The position numbers were made by a program, and so were the translations under genes. From assembly GCA_039810045.1 (NCBI GenBank), contig JBDHWF010000002.1, positions 1-64,000 on the forward strand: DNA of 64,000 nucleotides, given 5' to 3'. Under the pieces are notes generated by a model, which was not told the origin of the DNA, did not search any database, and saw only the letters and a list, made by a program, of their open reading frames with translations. The stretch is from CADCWN01 sp039810045. GTDB lineage: Bacteria; Chloroflexota; Chloroflexia; Thermomicrobiales; CADCWN01. This document shows, piece after piece, positions 1 to 7,387 of the stretch; position 1 is the first letter of the stretch; each line of letters begins with the position of its first letter.

Positions 1-1121
1 CGGGAGTTTCCAACCAGCGATTGCCCCTGCACCGTCTCTGGAATTGGCACGCCTGCGAGATCGAGTAGCGTAGGCATAATATCGGCCAGGCCCACTACCC
101 CATTATCGACCGTGCCAGGGGCGACTCTGTCATCCCCGGCGACGCCCATCAGGAGCAGCGGCACGTGCGCCGACCCTTCGTAAAAGAGCCGCTTGGCGTA
201 GAGCCCGAAATCGCCGAGCATATCGCCGTGATCGGCGGTGAAGGCGATGATCGTGTTATCGAGCAACCCTTCTTCGCGTAGTGTGCCGAGTTCCACGCGG
301 AACTGGTGGTCGATCTGCGTGCAGAGCGCGTAGAACGCCCGCCGCATCTCGCGCAGCGCCCCCTCGGGCAACATCCGCCAGAAATTGCGCCCCATCTTCA
401 GCGCGCGCGGCAGCGTATCGGCGTCCGCGCACCAATCGGCAGTCAGGGCGGTTGGTGGCTCGAACTGGCGATAGTACGCCATATATTCCAGGAGCGGCGT
501 GAGTGGTGGGTGTGGGGCGGTGTACGACAGATACCAGAAGGCCGGACGGGTGGGGTCGCGCCGCTTGATCGTGCGGCAGAGCGTCTGCGTCTCCCAGTTC
601 GTGACGTGACAGGCCTCCGGCAGATGCCAGGGGCGGTGCATATAGTTGTTGTTATTCATCCCTCCGGCAAACTGCTGGCCGGGGTAGCCCTGATCCGCCA
701 GAAAGATCTCGTAGTCGTCGATTGCGCCCAGGTGTGGGCGGCCTTCCTCGGCCAGTTGCACATCGTCAAAGCCAATGCGGTCACGCGGGGGGTAGACGTG
801 GAGTTTGCCGACCGCGTGCGCCTGATACCCCGCGTCACGGAACGCTTGCGGCAGACTGGTGAGGTGATGCGGCCAGGGGGCAACCGTGTTGAAAACGCGG
901 TCGCCGTGCGTCTGGGTCGTGGTGCCAGTCATCAGCGTGCGGCGGGCGGGGATACAGATCGGGCTTTCCGAATAGGCCCGCGTGTACAGGGTTCCGTTGC
1001 GGGCGAGTTGATCCAGGGTCGGCGTCTGAATCACGGGATGCCCCGCACAGCCCAGCAAGCCCCCCGGCCACTGATCAGCGGTGACGAGCAGTACATTCGG
1101 TTGCGCGGTGCCATTCGTCAT
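1..1121 (-). CDS. Cysteine-type sulfatase, N-terminal 373 codons (3' end outside window)
   Basis: The reading frame is open from an ATG at 1121 to the left edge. The start is preceded by AAAGGAG about 9 bases upstream. The protein opens in sulfatase style with a metal-binding Asp near residue 16 (VTADQW). C56-I-P-A-R60 matches the CxPxR signature whose Cys is converted to formylglycine by a maturase. D297-H298-G (FTADHGDM) is the second metal/active-site motif. No signal peptide is seen, so it is probably cytosolic. By family it hydrolyses sulfate (or sometimes phosphonate) esters; the substrate cannot be read from the sequence. The C-terminal subdomain lies outside the window. Confidence 0.9.
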   Translation of the reverse strand, partial: MTNGTAQPNVLLVTADQWPGGLLGCAGHPVIQTPTLDQLARNGTLYTRAYSESPICIPARRTLMTGTTTQTHGDRVFNTVAPWPHHLTSLPQAFRDAGYQAHAVGKLHVYPPRDRIGFDDVQLAEEGRPHLGAIDDYEIFLADQGYPGQQFAGGMNNNNYMHRPWHLPEACHVTNWETQTLCRTIKRRDPTRPAFWYLSYTAPHPPLTPLLEYMAYYRQFEPPTALTADWCADADTLPRALKMGRNFWRMLPEGALREMRRAFYALCTQIDHQFRVELGTLREEGLLDNTIIAFTADHGDMLGDFGLYAKRLFYEGSAHVPLLLMGVAGDDRVAPGTVDNGVVGLADIMPTLLDLAGVPIPETVQGQSLVGNS

Positions 1122-1501
1122 CTCGCCTCGCTCCTTTTGCCTGCCAGAGCGCAGAATCACGCTGTCCTGGCGTAACGTCACCATGTCGTGATCTGCGGGT
1201 GTCAGCCGTCCTGTTTGCTGATGGTGGTTGGCCTCGATTGGGCGTCAGTGTAGCAGTCGGGTTTGGTGGCAGCAATCGGCGGCAGGGCTGTATCACTCAT
1301 GGGGAGCGGTCGTGCTGCTGGACTACTTGCTCCCATTCGCGTCAGCGTTCGGGCATCGCCAACCCACAAGCAGCCCACCATTGCACGTCGTGAGGCCAAC
1401 GGTTCAGTGACCGTGCGGCGTGGCTGCTGGCAACGCCCACACCGCGCATCGTGCGGCCAACGGTTGGCCTGCGTTAGAGGCGGAGCGACCGCCCAGCAAC
1501 G
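1122..1501. other. Non-coding stretch between sulfatase and small gene
   Basis: This is 380 bases without a convincing gene. It serves as the 5' region of the sulfatase and the 3' flank of the small gene at 1502. The only structure noticed is a short near-palindrome at 1455-1469 (GGCCAAC/GTTGGCC) whose left half recurs at about 1392 in GAGGCCAACGG. It could be a weak terminator for the upstream small gene. Short open frames here lack ribosome sites and overlap one another. Confidence 0.5.
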
Positions 1502-1720
1502 CTAGGCGCGCTGATCGATGGAGCGTTGGAGCGCGTGTTCCAACTCCTGTAAAAACCGCTGCTCAGTATCGTCATCGACGGGCAGCGGCTGCCCCTGCTG
1601 CTGCGCTAATGCTGCCCGGTGCTGTCTCCACTGCATCGCGAACTGCAAAATCTCGCTGATCTGATCTTCAGTGAACGCATCCCCAGCCAGGAACCTGACG
1701 AACTGATCATTGATTTCCAC
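1502..1720 (-). CDS. Small acidic hypothetical protein (72 aa)
   Basis: I do not recognise this family. The start is GTG at 1720 with a strong AGGAGGG ribosome site 8 bases upstream, which is the main reason to accept such a short gene. The product is soluble, rich in Gln, Glu, Asp and Ala, without membrane segments or Cys pairs. The C-terminal half (about residues 35-72) is predicted amphipathic helix with a heptad-like pattern (LQELEHALQ). The N-terminal part (EINDQFVRFLAGDAF) resembles a short capping helix. It is transcribed towards the sulfatase but separated from it by about 380 bases. Confidence 0.55.
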   Translation of the reverse strand: MEINDQFVRFLAGDAFTEDQISEILQFAMQWRQHRAALAQQQGQPLPVDDDTEQRFLQELEHALQRSIDQRA

Positions 1721-2287
1721 CCAGACCCTCCTGTCTCATCTCCAAAGCATTCTATGAACCCGCTAGCACTATAGTATGATGTGCTGATTACCGCCAATGA
1801 GCGACTACTCCGTCCTACCTCCGTACTGCCTGATATTGGGTTTACTTAAGACAGCAGGAACTGTCGCAACTAATAGACGATCTGGTAAAAGCTGGCTGCT
1901 AGCTGAAGGTTGGTACCCTGACCATGCTAGCTGGACTTGATGCCGAGGTTACGGCAGAATAGGCCAGTCTTGGACTATCACCAGCAGAGGGTGAACACAA
2001 GCGATGCAAAAGCACAGGAAATTGCTTGCTTGGCTGATTATATTTGTTCTTAAGTAGTGGCCCACTCAAACTGGATACCATGATGGGGCCTGCAAATGGC
2101 GCAGTGTGATCATTCTTGCCTATTCAGATTGGTAGTGGGATAGGTGTTTCACCAAATGCGGCACACCGACAAAACCCTTGCCAATAACGGCAATAGCTAC
2201 AGATCATGCTATGGCGCGGCAGTCGTGGTCGTTGTCAATGGTAAAGTCGCATATGCGCGGTATAGGTTGAGCTGCGCTAAAACTCCA
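1721..2287. other. Gene-poor AT-richer region, probable decayed mobile DNA
   Basis: This is 567 bases with no intact gene and visibly lower GC than the flanks. On the + strand, about 1850-2035, one frame reads like the N-terminal part of a Mutator/IS256-type transposase but is broken by in-frame stops (listed separately). The remainder, 2036-2287, shows no recognisable gene, hairpin or repeat. Together with the nearby tRNA gene and tRNA fragment this suggests a degenerated insertion region. Confidence 0.4.
1850..2035 (+). pseudogene. Possible relic of an IS256/Mutator-type transposase N-terminus
   Basis: Read in a single + frame, this stretch gives QELSQLIDDLVKAG, then a stop, then TLTMLAGLDAEVTAE, a stop, then LGLSPAEGEHKRCKSTGN. 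The order resembles the N-terminus of IS256-family transposases, in which a leucine-rich helix is followed by LxAELTxxLGY, a charged stretch and GNxRNG. At least three in-frame stops show it is not functional. No terminal inverted repeats were found. The assignment rests on motif resemblance only and may be wrong. Confidence 0.3.
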
Positions 2288-2497
2288 TTATAATCTCGCG
2301 GCCATGCTTTCGGTATAACGATATATGCCACCAGCGGCAAGAATAGCGATGATGGTGTGCTCAGCAGCGAGCAAGCGGCGCGCCTTGCGTCCGCTTACGC
2401 CACATTCGCTCATAATCATAACGATTAGTTCGCGCTCGGTAAGCGGCGCTCCATCAGGGCGTGTGCGTTCTAACCATCCGTGCGGCATTCGTAGCAT
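2288..2497 (-). CDS. Hypothetical small protein (69 aa), doubtful
   Basis: I do not recognise it. The frame on the minus strand has coding-like character: a predicted helix (LTERELIVMIMSECG), a basic turn (SGRKARRLLAAE) and a hydrophobic segment (IIAILAAGG). It could be a small helix-turn-helix-like or membrane-associated peptide. Upstream there is only a weak purine run (GAAAAAGG) ahead of ATG 2497; a second ATG lies at 2488. It sits in a decayed region next to tRNA-Thr, so it may be a remnant of a larger imported gene. Confidence 0.3.
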   Translation of the reverse strand: MLRMPHGWLERTRPDGAPLTERELIVMIMSECGVSGRKARRLLAAEHTIIAILAAGGIYRYTESMAARL

Positions 2498-2652
2498 TCA
2501 GATTGCCTTTTTCAACACGAAAATGAGAGAGGCATGGTACATCGCTCCTGTCGTTTTTTGGAGCCAATTAGCCCATTGGGGTCAAACGTCAATCCTGACA
2601 GCTGGTAGCCCTTGTAGTTGTGATGATTTTCCTAAGTAATAAAGGGATCCTG

Positions 2653-2728
2653 TGGAGCCGGCCAGGGGACTCGAACCCTTAACCTGCTGTTTACAAAACA
2701 GCTGCTCTGCCAATTGAGCTAGGCCGGC
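2653..2728 (-). tRNA. trnT: tRNA-Thr (anticodon TGT), CCA encoded
   Basis: Read on the minus strand, the sequence from 2728 to 2653 folds as a full cloverleaf. A 7-bp acceptor stem (GCCGGCC with GGCCGGC) closes it. The anticodon stem GCTGT/ACAGC holds the loop TTTGTAA with anticodon TGT, reading ACA. The T arm carries GGTTCGAGTCC. The 3' CCA is encoded (2655-2653), with T at 2656 as discriminator base. A good promoter lies upstream on the same strand. Confidence 0.97.
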
Positions 2729-2766
2729 ATCGTGGTCACTGGTGGCCCGCATGGGGGCCAGGGGAA

Positions 2767-2794
2767 ATTGTACGAAAATCTAAGGGATTGTCAA
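2767..2794 (-). promoter_or_regulatory. Promoter of tRNA-Thr
   Basis: On the minus strand a consensus -35 TTGACA (2794-2789) is followed after 16 bases by TACAAT (2772-2767). Transcription would begin near 2760, about 32 bases before the mature 5' end of the tRNA at 2728. Spacing and sequence fit a housekeeping sigma-70 promoter. Confidence 0.75.
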
Positions 2795-2808
2795 TGCAGG
2801 TACGGCAA

Positions 2809-2838
2809 AACTAGCTGTTGACAAAATAGCTGCTCTGC
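2809..2838 (-). repeat. Decayed partial copy of the tRNA-Thr anticodon region
   Basis: Thirty bases at 2809-2838 match 26 of 30 bases of the tRNA gene at 2681-2710 (anticodon arm through D-loop side) in the same orientation. The anticodon stem in the copy no longer pairs fully and acceptor and T arms are missing, so it is not a tRNA. It lies 80 bases upstream of the intact gene. Partial tRNA copies typically arise from duplication or from excision/integration events at tRNA genes. Confidence 0.8.
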
Positions 2839-2913
2839 ACCATTTTCTGATCTGGGCGGTATACTATATGGCGCTGGATGCGCTCTACGGCGCGGTAGAG
2901 ATCGGATGGGGAG

Positions 2914-3573
2914 ATGGTGCGTCAGGCTACGCTCGCGGCGATTATCGCTGGCTGCCACGAGACGACAGCGCGGTTTTTGCGCCACGAAGCAACAACCGAT
3001 GACTCCTGCCTGGAGCTTTTTCGGCGGGCGCTGGTCGAGCGCAACGATGGGGCCTGGCAGGCGCTGTTCACCGAATATCAAGGGATCGTCCTGGGCTGGG
3101 TGCGGCAGCACGCGGCGACGCGCTCACTGCACGATGAGGATGAGTTCTGGATGAATCGGGCGTTTGAGCGGTTTTGGACGGCGATCACCCCAGAGCGCTT
3201 TCTCACGTTCCCCACGCTGGCGGCGTTGCTGCGCTACCTGAAGCTCTGCGTGCATAGTGTGCTGCTGGATGCGGTGCGGGCGCAACGCGCCCGACCGATC
3301 AACGAGGATGAGGTCAGCGGTCAGGCTCCAGATGCTGCTACGGCGGTGGTGGATCAGTTGGCTGGTGACGATCTCTGGCTGGTGATCGAGCAGTTACTGC
3401 ACGATGAACCAGAGCGGTTGGTGGCCTATGGCGCGTTTGTGCTGGATCTGAAAGCGGCGGAATTGCAGGCGCAATATCCACAGCACTTCGCGACGGTGAA
3501 CGATGTCTATCGCGTCAAGCGCAATGTGCTTGATCGTCTGCGGCGTAATCCAGAGTTACTGCAATGGCAGTGA
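2914..3573 (+). CDS. Sigma-70-like RNA polymerase factor (219 aa)
   Basis: Probable alternative sigma factor. Residues about 34-115 resemble sigma region 2 (ALVERNDGAWQALFTEYQGIVLGWV, then a Phe/Trp-rich helix and LKLCVHSVLLDAVRAQRAR). Residues about 145-219 form a helical DNA-binding region resembling region 4, ending in YRVKRNVLDRLRRNPEL. Overall it is more divergent than a standard ECF factor. ATG 2914 sits directly behind a GGGGAG run. A TATACT box at 2860-2865 may be its -10. The next gene, a zinc anti-sigma-like protein, begins 61 bases after its stop, which supports a sigma/anti-sigma pair. Confidence 0.65.
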   Translation: MVRQATLAAIIAGCHETTARFLRHEATTDDSCLELFRRALVERNDGAWQALFTEYQGIVLGWVRQHAATRSLHDEDEFWMNRAFERFWTAITPERFLTFPTLAALLRYLKLCVHSVLLDAVRAQRARPINEDEVSGQAPDAATAVVDQLAGDDLWLVIEQLLHDEPERLVAYGAFVLDLKAAELQAQYPQHFATVNDVYRVKRNVLDRLRRNPELLQWQ

Positions 3574-3634
3574 AATTGATCCGCAAAACCTGGTCGCGCA
3601 ACCGTTTATTAGGATGTACGAAAGGGAACTGCTG

Positions 3635-4333
3635 ATGCAGGGATTACATCCAACGGTCGAAGAGCTTTTGGCCTACCTTGAAGGAACAGCCTCGCCAGCG
3701 AATAACAGGCATATTGCCAGTTGCAATGTTTGCCGCGATCGCGTTACAAGTTATCGTCAGACTGAGGCGACGCTACGCGGTCGCCTTGCTCGGTTTACCT
3801 GCCCCAGCCCCCACGAACTCGGGGAATATGAACTGGGGCTGCTTGACCCAGCGGAGACAACCCGCGTTGCCGCGCACATTGTGGACTGTCCGCGCTGTAC
3901 TGAGGAAATGCAGCAACTTCGTGTGTTCCTGGCGACTGATCTGCCAGTTCCCGCGCCCACTGTCGGCGAACGATTCCGCCGCTTCGTGGCGACGCTGGTG
4001 CCTGCGCCAATGACGCCAGCGGTGGGCCTCCGGGGGGCGATTGATGACCAGATCCGCACCTATCAGGCGGGCGATCTGCGCCTGACGCTCGATCTGTTGC
4101 CAATCCCAGGGAGTCCAGCGGTGGAACTGGTTGGCCTGCTCTGGTCTGAGGGACCCACTGAGGTGCCTATGGATGTGTCAGTAACATTGCGCCATGCTGA
4201 GCAGGTTGTGCAGCAGACGACCGTCGATCCGTTTGGCAATTTTGGGTTCACGGAGATTGTCCCCAACTCCTATCAACTCACGCTGACGGTGGGCCCTGAT
4301 CTGATCGTGATCGAAGATCTACAGATCGGCTGA
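3635..4333 (+). CDS. Putative zinc anti-sigma factor with C-terminal beta-sandwich (232 aa)
   Basis: The N-terminal half has two H-x3-C-x2-C motifs typical of zf-HC2/ZAS anti-sigma domains: H26-C30-C33 and H81-C85-C88. No membrane segment is present, so it would act in the cytosol. Residues about 145-232 look like a small all-beta domain of carboxypeptidase-regulatory/Ig-like type (LTLDLLP ... TVDPFGNFGF ... YQLTLTVG). I chose ATG 3635 because GAAAGGGA lies 8 bases upstream; an in-frame ATG at 3614 is less favourable. It follows a sigma-like gene and precedes an ECF sigma gene, so it probably restrains one of them. Confidence 0.6.
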   Translation: MQGLHPTVEELLAYLEGTASPANNRHIASCNVCRDRVTSYRQTEATLRGRLARFTCPSPHELGEYELGLLDPAETTRVAAHIVDCPRCTEEMQQLRVFLATDLPVPAPTVGERFRRFVATLVPAPMTPAVGLRGAIDDQIRTYQAGDLRLTLDLLPIPGSPAVELVGLLWSEGPTEVPMDVSVTLRHAEQVVQQTTVDPFGNFGFTEIVPNSYQLTLTVGPDLIVIEDLQIG

Positions 4334-4360
4334 GCCAGCGCTCGTCTGATCGCCTTTTCC

Positions 4361-4394
4361 TGCACCGCGCGCCATTTTCTTGGCGCGCGGTGCA
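4361..4394 (+). terminator. Strong hairpin terminator
   Basis: A perfect 14-bp stem (TGCACCGCGCGCCA with its complement) with the 6-base loop TTTTCT lies 27 bases after the anti-sigma stop. The T run behind it is short and interrupted (GTCTATTTG). It separates the sigma/anti-sigma unit from the ECF gene. Confidence 0.8.
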
Positions 4395-4506
4395 GTCTAT
4401 TTGTCCGCATTACCCAATATTCCCCACCCGCAATCCACGAAAACGCGGCGCTGGCGCGTTTAGTGAATAGACACCCTGAACTGAATCGATGTGGAAGGAA
4501 ACGCAG

Positions 4507-5163
4507 ATGGTGCTAGGGCAGATGCAGACTGGTACGGAAGCAGGGCCGTTGAGCTTCTCTGGGCGGACGGCAGCGAATGCGGGTGCAATAACCGAGGATC
4601 ATGATGATCAGGTGGTGGCGCGGGTGCTGGGGGGCGACCGTGAGGCCTTTGCGCTGTTGGTCGAACGGCATCATACTGCGGTTCACGCGACCGCCTATCG
4701 CCTCTTACGCAACAGCACCGACGCTGCCGATGCGGCGCAGGAGACGTTTGTACGAGCCTATCTCCATCTCACCAGTTATCAGCCTGGTGGCAGGTTCAAG
4801 GTCTGGCTGTTGCGGATTACGAATAATTACTGCATTGATCAGCTACGCCGTCGTCAAGCAGTGCCGCTGGACGAACAGGGCCTAGCCCACCTGAGCAGTA
4901 CTCCCGACGATCAGCCGGAACCATCGCTGCTGCGCCAGGAGTGGTGGGAGGAAATGCAGGCGCAGTTAGCCACATTGAACCCGATCTACCGCGAGGTCTT
5001 GATGCTTCATGCGTGGCATGAACTGACCTATCTGGAGATCAGTCGCCTGTTGAATCAGCCGTTATCGACTGTGCGGATGCGCCTCTTCCGTGCCCGCAAA
5101 GCGTTGCGCGATGATACCCCGGCGCGGCGGCCCGGTCGACCCCGCCGACCAGTCGTTGCCTGA
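4507..5163 (+). CDS. ECF-type RNA polymerase sigma factor (218 aa)
   Basis: Extracytoplasmic-function sigma factor. Region 2 spans about residues 40-110: the core-binding helix DREAFALLVERHH, then DAADAAQETFVRAYLHL and FKVWLLRITNNYCIDQLRRR, the classic region 2.3-2.4 pattern. Region 4 at about 150-205 has LNPIYREVLMLHAWHELTYLEISRLL followed by the recognition helix STVRMRLFRARKALR. ATG 4507 is preferred because GGAAGGAA lies 6 bases before it; the ATG at 4489 overlaps this ribosome site. It is a separate unit from the upstream sigma/anti-sigma pair and converges on the hydrolase gene, leaving 5 bases between. Confidence 0.92.
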   Translation: MVLGQMQTGTEAGPLSFSGRTAANAGAITEDHDDQVVARVLGGDREAFALLVERHHTAVHATAYRLLRNSTDAADAAQETFVRAYLHLTSYQPGGRFKVWLLRITNNYCIDQLRRRQAVPLDEQGLAHLSSTPDDQPEPSLLRQEWWEEMQAQLATLNPIYREVLMLHAWHELTYLEISRLLNQPLSTVRMRLFRARKALRDDTPARRPGRPRRPVVA

Positions 5164-5168
5164 GCAGT

Positions 5169-6512
5169 TTACTTTGGGTGCCAGCGTACCTCAGTCGTTG
5201 GTGCTGCTGGATCAAGAAGCGGAGTTGGCAGACCCTGTAGGTGCAGGTCGAAGAAGGCCCGGAGATAACGGTCAATCGTCTGCATGGTGGCGTGGGAATC
5301 ACTGCCAGGGGGCGCACTGAGCGGTGAGAGCAGGGGCAGGATCGTCAGTGAGTAGTGGTTGGTATTGGGCAGTTCAAGCCAGTAGGCCGGCCCTGTTGCT
5401 TCACGGAGCAGGCGCGACCAGTGAGCATTCGCTTCGACCAGTTGGCCGCTGGCGCTGGCGGTCAGCAGGAGCAAGGGGCGGTGAGCGGCAGGCGCTTTGC
5501 CGCTGACGCCGCCATCCAGATCCGCAGCGGCCTGACAGCGTGGCTCTATCTGGCAGACGGCCACGGCGGTTGCCCCGCCAAATGAATGACCGAATGAGCC
5601 GATCCGTTGCAGGTCGATCTTCCCGCTGAGTAACGGGTCAGTAGTGGCCCAGGTGGTGAGGCGGTCGTAGAGCAGCCGCTGGTCGGCCACCCAGATCGGC
5701 AGCAATTGTTCGGTGGACGTTGCTGCCTCATCTGGACTAATTCCCAATCGTTGCAAATTGAAATCCCGCACCTCGCCATTGGGAAAGACGGTCACGGCGG
5801 CGGCGTCGGTGTGGTCGAGCGCGATCACGATATAGCCCCAACTCGCCAGTTCCTGCATCGTCGCGCTATTCTGAAACCGCGCTCCAACCAGCCCATGCGA
5901 GAAGATCAGCACTGGGAACGGGTTGGGTGCAGTGGCGATCGGCACTGCGGAGCTAGCTGCCACGTTGACATAGCGCAGGTGTTGCAGCAGCGGGGCTGCC
6001 AGGGGCACGCCAAAGGCTTTCGTGATCCCCGCCGCGACGGGATCAGGCGCGGTGAGCAGTTTGGCGGGTGGCCCCACTGTGGCGGCGGGATACCAGATCG
6101 AAACCATCAGGTGCCGCCCGCGTGCCTCATCGACGACTTCGCGATCGACAATCCCCACATGGTATGGGCCAGTTGGTGCAGGTAGGCTGAAGACTGGCAG
6201 GAGCCACCCTGGTAAGAGTCCGCCACCGAGCAGGGCGAGCGCCAGGAGGCTTGGCAGCAGGAAGCGTCGCCGCGATCGTGGCTCTGCCTGACGCCGCCAG
6301 ATTGTCAGCCCCGCCCCACCAACGAGCAGGGCAAGCAGATAGAGCGGTACCATTTGCGTGCGCCAGCCTTCGATGATCAGGTGGGGTAGGAGGGCTAGGG
6401 CAGGCAGGAGGGCGGCCCCCAGGTTCCACCAGCGCTTGCGCCCGATCCGCTGGAAAGAAAGCAATAACGCTGGCAGAAATGCAATCAAGCAGACCCATTC
6501 ACCCACTCGCAC
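5169..6512 (-). CDS. Membrane-anchored alpha/beta hydrolase, PAF-acetylhydrolase-like (447 aa)
   Basis: Three or four N-terminal hydrophobic helices (about residues 7-110) are followed by an extracytoplasmic alpha/beta-hydrolase domain. The domain shows the oxyanion strand FPVLIFSHGLVGAR, the nucleophile elbow GHSFGG near residue 310, a downstream Asp (ADLDGG) and a late catalytic His (NTNHYS). This layout matches the PAF-acetylhydrolase/dienelactone-hydrolase-like esterases that cleave oxidised phospholipids or esters. The start is GTG 6512 with AGGAGG 6 bases upstream. It converges on the ECF sigma gene. Confidence 0.8.
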   Translation of the reverse strand: MRVGEWVCLIAFLPALLLSFQRIGRKRWWNLGAALLPALALLPHLIIEGWRTQMVPLYLLALLVGGAGLTIWRRQAEPRSRRRFLLPSLLALALLGGGLLPGWLLPVFSLPAPTGPYHVGIVDREVVDEARGRHLMVSIWYPAATVGPPAKLLTAPDPVAAGITKAFGVPLAAPLLQHLRYVNVAASSAVPIATAPNPFPVLIFSHGLVGARFQNSATMQELASWGYIVIALDHTDAAAVTVFPNGEVRDFNLQRLGISPDEAATSTEQLLPIWVADQRLLYDRLTTWATTDPLLSGKIDLQRIGSFGHSFGGATAVAVCQIEPRCQAAADLDGGVSGKAPAAHRPLLLLTASASGQLVEANAHWSRLLREATGPAYWLELPNTNHYSLTILPLLSPLSAPPGSDSHATMQTIDRYLRAFFDLHLQGLPTPLLDPAAPTTEVRWHPK

Positions 6513-6663
6513 AAACGCCCTCCTGGTGTTCTTGCTGTATCAGCACCGGGGCCAACCCGTTATTGACCACACAGGAAGAACACCGCTCAGGCGAAAATCA
6601 TGACAGCGGCAGGGGTGCGGTGGGCGCTGATCGGTTGCAAGAAGGGGGTTTCAGGCAAACGGA

Positions 6664-6696
6664 AGCGGGGGCTGGTTTTGCACCGTAGCCCCCGCT
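6664..6696 (-). terminator. Hairpin terminator after cupredoxin gene
   Basis: A perfect 10-bp stem (AGCGGGGGCT with AGCCCCCGCT) and a 13-base loop lie 14 bases beyond the stop of the cupredoxin gene on the minus strand. No clear T run follows. It closes the copper-protein cluster. Confidence 0.65.
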
Positions 6697-6709
6697 AGGC
6701 GGTCGGCGT

Positions 6710-7312
6710 TTAGGTGACGATCAGTTTGGCAACCATCCCGGCGGCACGATGCCCTGGGTAGTTGCACACGAGCAGATATTCGCCCGGTGGCAGTCCTTTG
6801 ATGGTGTAGGTATTGGTGGAACCGGCCCCAAAGTTTGGCCCCTGGATCATCACTCCTGGCCCCTCAACGGCGAAGTTATGGACGCTCGAACTCTTGTTGT
6901 TGACGACGAACGTGACATCACCAGCTTTGGCTTCGTAGGTCGCCTTCGTCCATTTGAGCGCGCCAGTTGGGTCAGCATCAACGACAACCTGCTGGGCCGC
7001 AGCGCCAGGGGAAAAGGCAGTGATTGGCCCACTGCTGACCCCACCCCCGGTTACCGCTCCACCAGTCGCCGCAGCACTGCCAGTGCCAGTGGTGGCCGGA
7101 AGATACTGGCGGGCAGCGAGGGCAACCCCGCCGCAGATCAGAGCCACGACCAGCAAGAGCGGTAACTGCGCGAACAGGAACTGGTTATAGGTGATCCCAG
7201 GGGTCCGCGGTTGTTGTTTGCGCGGTGTTGATGGGGCTGGCGCGACTGGCGCAATGGCCTGCGCTTGCTCCGTGCCGTCAACGGCCTCTGGGGCCTCTGT
7301 GGTACTCAACAT
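6710..7312 (-). CDS. Membrane-anchored plastocyanin-like cupredoxin (200 aa)
   Basis: Type-1 copper electron carrier. A cytosolic Pro/Ala-rich tail of about 45 residues precedes one membrane helix (about 46-68), then a Gly/Ala/Thr linker and a cupredoxin domain (about 108-200). All four type-1 ligands are present: H145, and C183-x4-H188-x4-M193 in CNYPGHRAAGM. Start ATG 7312 has GGAGGAG 5 bases upstream. It is the last of three copper genes on the minus strand and may pass electrons between a membrane respiratory donor and the multicopper oxidase encoded upstream; that partnership is inferred from position only. Confidence 0.9.
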   Translation of the reverse strand: MLSTTEAPEAVDGTEQAQAIAPVAPAPSTPRKQQPRTPGITYNQFLFAQLPLLLVVALICGGVALAARQYLPATTGTGSAAATGGAVTGGGVSSGPITAFSPGAAAQQVVVDADPTGALKWTKATYEAKAGDVTFVVNNKSSSVHNFAVEGPGVMIQGPNFGAGSTNTYTIKGLPPGEYLLVCNYPGHRAAGMVAKLIVT

Positions 7313-7336
7313 TACTCTCCTCCAGGTTGGGGGTGG

Positions 7337-7372
7337 GGCCTGCCCGGTGGCAATGAGCACCTTGGGCAGGCC
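7337..7372 (-). terminator. Intercistronic hairpin between NirK-like and cupredoxin genes
   Basis: A 9-bp outer stem (GGCCTGCCC with GGGCAGGCC) encloses a further 4-bp stem (GGTG/CACC). It lies in the 75-base gap between the two genes, ending 24 bases before the cupredoxin ATG. It may be a terminator, attenuator or RNA-processing hairpin that changes the ratio of the two proteins. Confidence 0.55.
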
Positions 7373-7387
7373 ACTCCTGGCCCAGCC

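Noticed and set aside
306..1175. Long + strand open frame (289 codons)
   Set aside because: It runs antisense to the sulfatase, which has its own ribosome site and catalytic motifs; the + translation has no recognisable domain.
1899..2081. 60-codon minus frame in the spacer
   Set aside because: It is antisense to the transposase-like relic, Ser/Pro-rich, and has no ribosome site.
2325..2639. + strand frame of 104 codons in the AT-richer region
   Set aside because: It overlaps the more protein-like minus frame at 2288-2497, lacks a ribosome site and has no family features.
2818..2823. Perfect TTGACA taken as a -35 for the sigma-like gene
   Set aside because: It belongs to the tRNA-derived fragment and has no -10 at the proper distance.
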